5,282 nt of DNA from contig JAERRP010000329.1 of assembly GCA_016735415.1 (NCBI GenBank), positions 1 to 5,282 on the forward strand, read 5' to 3'. The translations under genes and the position numbers were made by a program. Below are positions 1-5,282 of the stretch, in pieces; position 1 is the stretch's first letter, and every line of letters starts with the position of its first letter. Source of the DNA: Desulfobacterales bacterium. GTDB lineage: Bacteria > Desulfobacterota > Desulfobacteria > Desulfobacterales > UBA5852. The notes beneath the pieces were generated by a model that searched no databases, was not told the DNA's origin, and saw only the letters and a program-made list of their open reading frames with translations.

Positions 1-20
1 CCCCCGGGGGAAATCACTAA

Positions 21-329
21 TTTTGCACGCGGGCCGTTAAGGATGCCATCCATCCCACCGCCATATTCGGAGGCGGTAAAAAACGGGCCCGGGATTTTCT
101 GCAGCGTGCGCTGGCATTGGTCGAGGATTGGAAGGAGTCCGACGAACGGGTGGTTGGCTGGGCCGCCCGTCCGGAAATCTGGGCCTATCTGGCGCAGCTG
201 GAGGTTTTATCGCGCAACGCCCCCGCAGCCCGCCGATACGCCTCCCTGGCATTGAAGCGCCAGCCCGACTTCGGTTTTGTGATCCGGGATGTTCTGCCGC
301 AGCTGGAAGCGATGGAAAAGGCATCCTGA
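21..329 (+). CDS. C-terminal fragment of a TPR-like protein, 5' end missing or broken
   Basis: The frame is open from 21 to the TGA at 327-329 and reads as real protein of about 102 residues. The stretch coded by about 180-266 fits one tetratricopeptide repeat: Trp, then Leu-Ala, a central Ala, Tyr, Ala-Leu and a closing Pro in the consensus spacing (WAYLAQL...AARRYASLAL...QP). Before it, IFGGGKKRARDFLQRAL (coded by about 63-113) looks like the second helix of a preceding repeat, in the style of TPR proteins with a Gly-Gly turn before an amphipathic helix. Such repeats are protein-binding scaffolds; the specific role is unknown. There is no ATG or GTG in frame before 117. A TTG at 117 is possible but would cut off the repeat-like part, so it is probably not the true start. 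An in-frame TAA at 18-20 blocks extension to the window edge, which suggests a frameshift, a pseudogene or an assembly edge error. The gene converges on leuD with a 53-base gap. Confidence 0.5.
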   Translation, partial: FCTRAVKDAIHPTAIFGGGKKRARDFLQRALALVEDWKESDERVVGWAARPEIWAYLAQLEVLSRNAPAARRYASLALKRQPDFGFVIRDVLPQLEAMEKAS

Positions 330-382
330 TATTTCAGTTGAGCCCGTTGGCCGATGGGTTGAATGCAAACCGCTAATACGGT

Positions 383-907
383 CTAATAATGCTGATCCGC
401 ATACGCCACCCAGCCGCCGGCTTCCACCAGAGCCCGGTCGAAGGGGGGCATCTCAAACGGGTAACGTTTGCTGCAGTCTGCTGTTTTCAAGGTAAAGACG
501 CTGCCGTCCAGGTCCATGTCCAGCCGGGTGGCGTGGGGGGCAAAGGTTTCAAACAGGGTCGCAATAATATCTGGCGGCAATTCCAGGGCCAGCAGGCCGC
601 AATTGAGCATGTTCTGCCGGAAGATGCGGGCCAGACTCGAAGCGATCACAACGTTGATACCGTTGGCTTCCAGAGCCCAGGGGGCGTGTTCCCGGGAGGA
701 ACCGCAGCCGAAATTGGCGCGGGTGATGACGATCTGTTTGTCGCGCGTGCTTTTACCGGGGGTAAAGCCGTCCAGGCACAGATCTTCCAGCAGATGCGGC
801 CCCATGGCCGCTTTGGTGATTTCGGTCAGGTATTTGGCCGGGATGATCTCGTCGGTGTTGATATCGGAACGGTCGAGAAAAAGCACGTTGCCGCTGAAAT
901 TTTTCAC
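383..907 (-). CDS. leuD: 3-isopropylmalate dehydratase small subunit
   Basis: This is the small (swivel-domain) subunit of isopropylmalate isomerase, which with LeuC interconverts 2- and 3-isopropylmalate in cytosolic leucine biosynthesis. The 174 residues match the short LeuD type (about 160-170 residues; the E. coli type is about 200). Visible signatures are NTDEIIPAKYL (17-27) and the family hallmark GCGSSREHAPWAL (67-79) with Arg72, followed by ARIFRQNMLNCGLLALEL (93-110). In this superfamily the Ser-Arg of the GSSRE loop contacts the substrate carboxylate. The segment after NTDEIIPAKYL corresponds to the substrate-selecting loop and reads YLTE instead of the YLRT that I recall from archaeal enzymes, so related substrates (homoaconitate, dimethylmalate) are not excluded from sequence alone. 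The start is GTG at 907-905, sharing GTGA with the leuC stop. A GGGAG Shine-Dalgarno lies 7 bases upstream. The stop is TAG. Co-expression with leuC is expected. Confidence 0.93.
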   Translation of the reverse strand: MKNFSGNVLFLDRSDINTDEIIPAKYLTEITKAAMGPHLLEDLCLDGFTPGKSTRDKQIVITRANFGCGSSREHAPWALEANGINVVIASSLARIFRQNMLNCGLLALELPPDIIATLFETFAPHATRLDMDLDGSVFTLKTADCSKRYPFEMPPFDRALVEAGGWVAYADQHY

Positions 908-2205
908 GATGTCGCTCCCGCGGCCTTATAGAGGTTCGAATTGGCAATATGGCCGGCGACAGCGCTGGCGGCCGCCGTGGCCGGGCTGACCAGGTGAACC
1001 ATGCCGCCGATTCCCATCCGGCCGTTGAAATTACGGTTGGTGGTGGCGGCGCAGACCTCCCCCTCGGCCAGGACTCCGTTGCTCATGCCCAGGCAGGCCC
1101 CGCAGGTGGGGTTGGTGACGCAGAATCCCGCTTCCATGAAAATCGCCAGGAGGCCTTCGTCCAGGGCCTGGCGGTAGACTTTGGGTGTGGCCGGAGAGAC
1201 GATTCCGCGTACGGTCGGTGCGATGGTCTGGCCCTTCAAAACCGCGGCGGCCACCCGCAGGTCTTCGATTCGGCCGTTGGTGCAGGAGCCGATATAAACC
1301 TGATCGACTTGCTGGCCGGTCATGGCACCGACCGGTTTGACCTGGTCGGGTTTGTGGCCGAAGGTGACCATGGGCTCCAGCCCGCTCACGTCGTGATCGA
1401 TCACCTCGGTGTAGGTGGCGTCGGTATCCGGCTGGTAGGCGCGGAAAGCCTCCAGCGCCTTGGCCCGGTCGCGGTAATCGTCCTGAATGAATTTCCACAG
1501 GTAGTCGACGGTGGTTTCGTCCGGTTCGCAGATACCGCATGTGCCGCCGGCTTCGATGGCCATGTTGCAGAGGGTCATGCGCTCTTCCATGGTCATGGCA
1601 GCCGTTACCGGCCCCCCGAATTCGATGACTTTATTGGTGGCCCCGCCCACGCCGAGGCGGGCGATGACTGAAAGAATGACGTCCTTGGCAAATACACCCG
1701 CCCGCAGGCGTCCGTTCAGGTTGATCCGCAGGGTCTCGGGATAGCGGAAGGCACAGACGCCCTTTAAAATGCCCACCTCCAAGTCGGTGGTGCCGACACC
1801 GGCGGCAAAGGCGCCGAAGGCCCCGTAAGTGCAGGTGTGCGAATCGCCCATGATGGCGGTGTAACCGGGCCGAATGAAACCCTTTTCCGGAAACAGGGCA
1901 TGGCAGACGCCGTTGCGGCCGATATCGAAGAAATCCCGGATGCCCTGGCGCTGAGCCCAGTCGCGCAGGATTTTGCCCTGGGTTGCTGTCTTGGAATCCT
2001 TGGCCGGCGTGACATGATCGATAACCGCCTTGATGCGGTCAGGGTCGAAGACCCGATCTTTGCCCCGGGCCACGAGGTCGTTGATGGCAATCGGGGTGGT
2101 GATTTCATGGCAGGCCACCACATCCAGTCGGATGACATGCACGTTTTCGAAAGGGTTGTCGATGCGGTGGTCGTCAAATATCTTTTCGACAATGGTTCGC
2201 CCCAT
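904..2205 (-). CDS. leuC: 3-isopropylmalate dehydratase large subunit (aconitase family, 4Fe-4S)
   Basis: This is the catalytic large subunit of isopropylmalate isomerase, an aconitase-type [4Fe-4S] dehydratase that pairs with LeuD. The three expected cluster ligands are present: Cys308 in YIGSCTNGR, and Cys368 and Cys371 in NPTCGACLGM. Other conserved blocks are DHVTPAKD (63-70), GVCHALFPEKGF (99-110), GDSHTCTYGAFGAFAAGVGTTD (120-141), VGGATNKVIEFGG (186-198) and the C-terminal NRNFNGRMG (390-398). At 433 residues it belongs to the shorter type-2 LeuC group (about 420-430), not the roughly 470-residue E. coli type. That group also contains homoaconitase-like and 2,3-dimethylmalate dehydratase-like enzymes, so the precise substrate is inferred from pairing with leuD. 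The ATG at 2205 is preceded by a consensus AGGAGG 4 bases away. The gene starts 11 bases after the lepA stop and overlaps leuD by 4 bases. It appears intact. Confidence 0.93.
   Translation of the reverse strand: MGRTIVEKIFDDHRIDNPFENVHVIRLDVVACHEITTPIAINDLVARGKDRVFDPDRIKAVIDHVTPAKDSKTATQGKILRDWAQRQGIRDFFDIGRNGVCHALFPEKGFIRPGYTAIMGDSHTCTYGAFGAFAAGVGTTDLEVGILKGVCAFRYPETLRINLNGRLRAGVFAKDVILSVIARLGVGGATNKVIEFGGPVTAAMTMEERMTLCNMAIEAGGTCGICEPDETTVDYLWKFIQDDYRDRAKALEAFRAYQPDTDATYTEVIDHDVSGLEPMVTFGHKPDQVKPVGAMTGQQVDQVYIGSCTNGRIEDLRVAAAVLKGQTIAPTVRGIVSPATPKVYRQALDEGLLAIFMEAGFCVTNPTCGACLGMSNGVLAEGEVCAATTNRNFNGRMGIGGMVHLVSPATAAASAVAGHIANSNLYKAAGATS
915..919 (-). promoter_or_regulatory. Shine-Dalgarno of leuD inside the leuC 3' end
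   Basis: On the minus strand GGGAG lies 7 bases upstream of the GTG at 907-905, within the last codons of leuC. Together with the GTGA overlap it supports the GTG as the leuD start and translational coupling of the two subunits. Confidence 0.65.
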
Positions 2206-2208
2206 GAA

Positions 2209-2215
2209 ACCTCCT
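2209..2215 (-). promoter_or_regulatory. Consensus Shine-Dalgarno of leuC in the lepA-leuC gap
   Basis: Read on the minus strand, AGGAGGT lies directly after the lepA stop codon (TGA at 2219-2217), and AGGAGG ends 4 bases before the leuC ATG. It is the strongest ribosome-binding site in the window and decides the leuC start. Because the gap is only 11 bases, ribosomes ending lepA could reinitiate on leuC. There is no room for a terminator or a separate promoter in the gap, although a promoter inside lepA is not excluded. Confidence 0.85.
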
Positions 2216-2216
2216 G

Positions 2217-4025
2217 TCAGTCGTTTTCGGTTTTCAGAACAGAAAGAAAGGCCGACTGGGGAATCATGACCTGTCCCACCATCTTCATGCGCTTTTTGCC
2301 TTTCTTCTGTTTTTCGAGCAGTTTGCGTTTGCGGGATATATCACCGCCGTAGCATTTGGCCGTAACGTCTTTGCGAAAGGGCGAGATGGTTTTGCGGGCG
2401 ATGATCGTGCCCCCGATCGCCCCCTGGATGGCGATTTTGTACATCTGCCGCGGGATTTCGTCGCGCAGTTTGGTGCAGGTCGTGCGCGCCCGTTCGACGG
2501 CGCGCTCCCGGTGAACGAGTTGCGAGAGCGCGTCCACTTTTTCGCCGTTGATGAGAATATCCAGCTTGACCAGATCAGTCGCCTGGTAGGCGATGACTTC
2601 GTAGTCAAAGGAGCCGTAGCCCTGGGTGACGGATTTTAGCTTGTCGTAAAAGTCGTAGATAACTTCCGCCAGGGGCATTTCAAAGATCATTTCGAGGCGG
2701 TTGTTGGTCAGGTACTGGTAATTCTTGTTGATTCCGCGGCGGTCGAGGCAAAGCTTCATGACCGCCCCCATGTAGCGGTCGGGTACAATGATGGCCGCCT
2801 TGATAAACGGTTCGCGGGATTCGTCGATCGTGGTCGGGTCCGGGTAGAGTGCCGGGTTATCGATGATTTGGGTGCGGCCGTCGTTCATCACGATTTCATA
2901 CCGAACCGAAGGGGCGGTCAGGATCAGGGACAGGTCGAATTCCCGTTCCAGTCGCTCCTGGACGACTTCCAGGTGCAGCAGCCCCAGAAAGCCGCAGCGA
3001 AAGCCGAATCCCAGCGCCACCGAGGTGTCTTTTTCGTAAATGAGGGAGGCATCGTTGAGTTTGAGCTTTTCGAGCCCTACGACCAGATCTTCGTAACCAT
3101 CCGAGGCCACAGGGTAGATGGAAGAGAAAACCACCGGCTTGGCTTCCTTGAAGCCGGACAAGGCCATGTCACAGGGTCGGCTTTTCAGCGTGATGGTGTC
3201 ACCGCAGCGGGTGTCGCTCACGGTTTTAATGCCGGCGATCAGGTAGCCCACCTCGCCGGCCGACAAGACCTTGGCCGGTTTACGGACGATCTGAAAAACG
3301 CCGACCTCCTCCACTTTGTAGGTGGCGCCGTTGGACATGAACTGGATTGTATCACCGGTTTGGATGCGGCCCTGAAAGATACGGAAATGGACGATGGTCC
3401 CGCGGTAGGCATCGTAGTGGGAGTCGAAGATCAGCGCCTTGAGCGGTGCCTCGGGATCGCCCTGCGGCGGCAGCAGATGCTGCACGACGCCTTCGAGCAC
3501 GTCCTCGATGCCGGTGCCCTTTTTGGCCGACGCCAGGATGGCACTCTCCGGGTCCAGGCCGAGGTCTTCTTCGATCTGGCGTTTGACCCGTTCCACATCG
3601 GCCGAGGGCAGGTCGATCTTGTTGATCACCGGAATGATTTCCAGATCGTGCTCCAGCGCCAGGTAGAGATTGGCCAGGGTCTGGGCTTCGACACCCTGGC
3701 TGGCATCGACCAGCAGAAGGGCCCCTTCGCAGGACGCCAGAGCCCGGGAGACTTCGTAGGAGAAATCCACATGGCCCGGGGTGTCGATCAGGTTCAAGCG
3801 GTAGTCGCGGCCGTCATTGGCCCGGTAGGGCAGGCACACCGTCTGGCTCTTGATCGTGATGCCGCGCTCCCGTTCGATGTCCATGCTGTCCAGAATCTGA
3901 TCCTTGAAATCGCGGTCCGAGATGATATCGGTGCTCTGGATCAGCCGATCCGAAAGGGTCGATTTCCCATGATCGATATGGGCAATGATACTGAAATTTC
4001 GTATATGTTCCATCTTTGAGACCAT
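2217..4025 (-). CDS. lepA: Elongation factor 4 (ribosomal back-translocase GTPase LepA)
   Basis: LepA/EF4 is a translational GTPase related to EF-G. It binds the ribosome, has been reported to promote back-translocation and affects ribosome assembly or initiation. All GTPase motifs are visible: G1 AHIDHGKST (15-23), G2 around GITIKS (55-60), G3 DTPGH (81-85), G4 NKID (135-138) and G5 SAK (166-168). A beta-barrel domain II follows at about 195-285, then domain III and the EF-G-like domain V region containing GFGFRCGFLGLLHLEV (339-354). The LepA-specific C-terminal domain has YGGDISRKRKLLEKQKKGKKR (559-579). The length of 602 is normal for the family (E. coli 599). Two starts are possible: ATG at 4025, or ATG at 4013, which begins MEHIRNFSIIAHIDHGKST and aligns best with E. 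coli MKNIRNFSIIAHIDHGKST. Neither has a strong Shine-Dalgarno, so I cannot decide from ribosome-binding signals. It is the first gene of the block leading into leuC and leuD. Confidence 0.97.
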   Translation of the reverse strand: MVSKMEHIRNFSIIAHIDHGKSTLSDRLIQSTDIISDRDFKDQILDSMDIERERGITIKSQTVCLPYRANDGRDYRLNLIDTPGHVDFSYEVSRALASCEGALLLVDASQGVEAQTLANLYLALEHDLEIIPVINKIDLPSADVERVKRQIEEDLGLDPESAILASAKKGTGIEDVLEGVVQHLLPPQGDPEAPLKALIFDSHYDAYRGTIVHFRIFQGRIQTGDTIQFMSNGATYKVEEVGVFQIVRKPAKVLSAGEVGYLIAGIKTVSDTRCGDTITLKSRPCDMALSGFKEAKPVVFSSIYPVASDGYEDLVVGLEKLKLNDASLIYEKDTSVALGFGFRCGFLGLLHLEVVQERLEREFDLSLILTAPSVRYEIVMNDGRTQIIDNPALYPDPTTIDESREPFIKAAIIVPDRYMGAVMKLCLDRRGINKNYQYLTNNRLEMIFEMPLAEVIYDFYDKLKSVTQGYGSFDYEVIAYQATDLVKLDILINGEKVDALSQLVHRERAVERARTTCTKLRDEIPRQMYKIAIQGAIGGTIIARKTISPFRKDVTAKCYGGDISRKRKLLEKQKKGKKRMKMVGQVMIPQSAFLSVLKTEND

Positions 4026-4085
4026 AGCGGCCCGGAATACGCTGGCGGGTAATTTGCTCAGGCCCGCTTCGGCGCAACAGACCTT

Positions 4086-4091
4086 TTTATA
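4086..4091 (-). promoter_or_regulatory. Possible -10 element for lepA
   Basis: On the minus strand TATAAA (4091-4086) matches five of six bases of the sigma-70 -10 consensus and sits in the AT-rich patch upstream of lepA, about 60 to 73 bases before the two candidate starts. No good -35 is found at the right spacing (the nearest, CTGGCG, matches three of six), so this is a weak call based mainly on position and local composition. Confidence 0.25.
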
Positions 4092-4171
4092 ATTGTTTTA
4101 ACGGTACGCCAGCGGCCGAGTTTGGCCGGGCCGCGAACGAAAGGACGGGAAGCCGGAAGTCCAATTGCCGG

Positions 4172-4198
4172 TTGACACGATCCTTGTTGGCATATTAT
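4172..4198 (+). promoter_or_regulatory. Candidate sigma-70 promoter for the REC-GGDEF gene
   Basis: A perfect -35 hexamer TTGACA (4172-4177) is followed after 15 bases by TATTAT (4193-4198), five of six matches to the -10 consensus, at the start of a TATTATATATAA tract. The spacing is short; other -10 registers in the AT tract give more usual spacing but poorer matches. Transcription would start near 4205, leaving a leader of about 115 bases before the ATG. The element stands out as AT-rich in a GC-rich setting. The sequence match is direct; activity is inferred. Confidence 0.45.
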
Positions 4199-4216
4199 AT
4201 ATAACATCTTACAAAC

Positions 4217-4234
4217 AATAGGAATGCTCCTATT
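4217..4234. repeat. Perfect 7-bp inverted repeat downstream of the promoter candidate
   Basis: AATAGGA (4217-4223) and TCCTATT (4228-4234) are exact reverse complements separated by ATGC. The repeat sits about 10-30 bases past the predicted transcription start of the REC-GGDEF gene, a typical place for a repressor operator. In RNA it would form a small hairpin with a 4-base loop. The stem is A/T-rich and has no following T-run, so it does not look like an intrinsic terminator. Confidence 0.55.
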
Positions 4235-4271
4235 ACCAGATCATTTTTTACCCTGTCAACCCGCATACACC

Positions 4272-4297
4272 GTCAATTGCTGACGCACATAATTGAC
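4272..4297. repeat. Inverted repeat GTCAATT/AATTGAC just before the ribosome-binding site
   Basis: GTCAATT (4272-4278) and AATTGAC (4291-4297) are exact reverse complements with a 12-base spacer. The right arm ends 7 bases before the AAGGAA ribosome-binding sequence of the REC-GGDEF gene. It could be a protein-binding dyad or a leader hairpin; chance is also possible for arms of this length. Confidence 0.45.
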
Positions 4298-4304
4298 CGC
4301 TTTC

Positions 4305-4310
4305 AAGGAA
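4305..4310 (+). promoter_or_regulatory. Shine-Dalgarno of the REC-GGDEF gene
   Basis: AAGGAA lies 9 bases before the ATG at 4320, the correct distance for that start, and lies downstream of the alternative TTG at 4293. It therefore decides between the two candidate starts in favour of the ATG. Confidence 0.7.
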
Positions 4311-4319
4311 TCACCCCCC

Positions 4320-5228
4320 ATGGAAGACACCCGCATCTTGATTGTGGATGACGACGCCGGAATTCGCGACACCATGCACGAGTTCATCGGGATGTCTGGA
4401 TATGATGCCACCGCGGCGGCCACTGCCGAAGAGGCGCTCGATATTTTAAACGCGCAAGGCGTCGATGTCGTCATTTCCGACATATCGCTTCCCGGTATGG
4501 ACGGCCTGGAATTGACCGATCGCATCAAGAAAAACTACGATGCCGATGTCATCGTCATTACGGGGTACAGCGCTGACTATTCCTATGAAGAGGCTATCAG
4601 CAAGGGGGCCAGCGACTTTCTTTTCAAGCCGGTCCGCTTTGCCGAACTGTTGCTGCGGCTAAAGCGGGTGCTCAAAGAGCGCCAGTCGACCCAGGAAAGG
4701 GTCAAAATGCTCGAACAGCTTCAGAAACTGGCCACCACGGACGGTTTGACCAAACTTTATAATTCGCGGCATTTCTACAACCAGCTGACCTTGGAAGTGG
4801 ACCGCTCGAACCGCTACAATCCGCCCCTCTCGCTTCTGCTCCTGGATATCGACCACTTCAAGGAGTACAACGATAGCTATGGCCACCTCGAGGGTGATCA
4901 AGTGCTGGTGCGTCTGGCCCAGCTCATTGAATTCTGTCTGCGCAAGCTGGATACGGCCTATCGCTATGGCGGCGAGGAATTTACCGTTATCCTGCCCGAA
5001 ACCACAGGGGATGAGGCCGAAACCGTGGCCCATCGCATCAAAGATGCGGTCGAAAAGGAGAAGTTTCGACCCCGCCCCGGGGAGGATGAACCCGTGACCG
5101 TGAGTATCGGGGTTACCCAGTACTGCCCCACCGAAGACATTACGGCCTTCGTCAAGCGCGCCGATACCGCCATGTATACCTCCAAGGATGAGGGGCGCAA
5201 TATGGTTTCCTGTCTGTTCGCCCAATAA
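4320..5228 (+). CDS. Response regulator with diguanylate cyclase output (REC-GGDEF)
   Basis: This 302-residue cytosolic protein should make cyclic di-GMP from two GTP when its receiver domain is phosphorylated by a histidine kinase; no kinase is in the window. The receiver domain (about 4-118) has the acidic pocket Asp10-Asp12, phosphoacceptor Asp54 (ISDISLPGMDG), Thr81 and Lys103 (FKP). A charged helix at about 112-138 probably forms the coiled-coil linker. The GGDEF domain (about 139-300) begins at DGLTKLYNSRHF (141-152) and has metal-binding Asp176 (LLDIDHFK), Asn184, Asp193 and the active loop GGEEF (217-221), a functional variant of GGDEF. RKLD (208-211) lies five residues before the loop and fits the RxxD product-inhibition site. 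The C-terminal ADTAMYTSKDEGRN (281-294) is typical. No membrane segment or signal peptide is seen. The ATG at 4320 is chosen because AAGGAA at 4305-4310 is correctly spaced; a TTG at 4293 would add nine unsupported residues. It is divergent from lepA. The output function is confident; the process controlled is unknown. Confidence 0.93.
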   Translation: MEDTRILIVDDDAGIRDTMHEFIGMSGYDATAAATAEEALDILNAQGVDVVISDISLPGMDGLELTDRIKKNYDADVIVITGYSADYSYEEAISKGASDFLFKPVRFAELLLRLKRVLKERQSTQERVKMLEQLQKLATTDGLTKLYNSRHFYNQLTLEVDRSNRYNPPLSLLLLDIDHFKEYNDSYGHLEGDQVLVRLAQLIEFCLRKLDTAYRYGGEEFTVILPETTGDEAETVAHRIKDAVEKEKFRPRPGEDEPVTVSIGVTQYCPTEDITAFVKRADTAMYTSKDEGRNMVSCLFAQ

Positions 5229-5282
5229 CCGTTTCCCTGCACCAAATATCGCCTACCAGGAATCTAATTCGATCCTAAGATA

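Larger units (their letters stand above)
4170..4261. repeat. Widely spaced 8-bp inverted repeat GGTTGACA / TGTCAACC
   Basis: GGTTGACA (4170-4177), which contains the -35 hexamer, has an exact reverse complement TGTCAACC at 4254-4261, 76 bases away. The two arms bracket the promoter candidate and the 4217-4234 palindrome. Such paired sites could bind one regulator at two positions, but the spacing gives no direct support and coincidence is possible. Confidence 0.3.

Noticed and set aside
37..324. Minus-strand open frame of 95 codons opposite the TPR-like fragment
   Set aside because: Pro/Arg-rich low-complexity translation with no motif; the plus-strand frame shows TPR spacing and is the better reading.
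330..382. Possible bidirectional terminator between the convergent TPR-like gene and leuD
   Set aside because: Only a 4-bp ACCG/CGGT pair is seen and there is no GC-rich stem followed by a T-run in either direction.
389..989. Two overlapping plus-strand open frames opposite leuD
   Set aside because: They overlap each other and lie opposite an intact leuD with clear family motifs; no start signals or domains support them.
949..1671. Plus-strand open frame of 240 codons opposite leuC
   Set aside because: Antisense shadow in the same register relative to leuC; the translation is Gly/Ala/Asp-rich without recognisable motifs.
2868..4019. Long plus-strand open frame of 383 codons opposite lepA
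   Set aside because: It is codon-aligned in antisense to lepA, with its first codon positions opposite lepA third positions, a register often kept open in GC-rich genes. Its translation resembles no protein I know, while lepA is unmistakable.
4112..4134. GC-rich inverted repeat GCGGCC/GGCCGC upstream of lepA
   Set aside because: A stem can be drawn, but short GGCC-type repeats are common in GC-rich DNA and no T-run follows, so there is no support for a terminator or operator.
4256..4528. Minus-strand open frame of 90 codons across the cyclase start
   Set aside because: It lies antisense to the receiver domain coding sequence and its translation is Ser/Met-rich shadow sequence.
5229..5282. 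Terminator or next gene start after the cyclase
   Set aside because: The 54 bases contain only the small GAAT-CTA-ATTC repeat, no T-run and no convincing start with a ribosome-binding site.

Overview
The window shows an ordinary bacterial chromosomal neighbourhood, moderately GC-rich and densely coded. The LeuCD proteins are of the short, type-2 kind (about 430 plus 170 residues) common in anaerobic and deltaproteobacterial lineages. My best guess is a Desulfobacterota/deltaproteobacterium, but this rests on protein style and not on any search. No rRNA, tRNA, CRISPR array, insertion sequence or phage gene was seen.

Layout. Positions 1-329 (+) hold the C-terminal end of a tetratricopeptide-repeat-like protein whose reading frame is interrupted by a stop at 18-20, near the window edge. 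It converges on a minus-strand block read from right to left: lepA (start at 4025 or 4013, end 2217), leuC (2205-904) and leuD (907-383). lepA and leuC are 11 bases apart, with a consensus Shine-Dalgarno sequence in the gap, and leuC and leuD overlap by four bases (GTGA). Positions 4026-4319 form the one sizeable intergenic region. It separates lepA from a divergent plus-strand gene (4320-5228) for a response regulator with a diguanylate cyclase output domain. This gap carries a TTGACA-type promoter candidate facing the cyclase, a perfect 7-bp inverted repeat just downstream of it, two further inverted repeats built on TTGAC/GTCAA, and a weak promoter candidate for lepA. The last 54 bases hold nothing I can identify.

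How the genes work together. LeuC and LeuD form the isopropylmalate isomerase heterodimer of leucine biosynthesis. leuA and leuB are not in the window. LepA (elongation factor 4) is a ribosomal GTPase with no metabolic link to leucine synthesis, so its tight upstream position is a feature of gene order and possibly of expression coupling. The cyclase would turn a phosphorylation signal into cyclic di-GMP and is a separate transcription unit. I see no clear evidence of a new biological system; the most checkable oddities are the arrangement of inverted repeats upstream of the cyclase and the lepA-leuC-leuD junctions.
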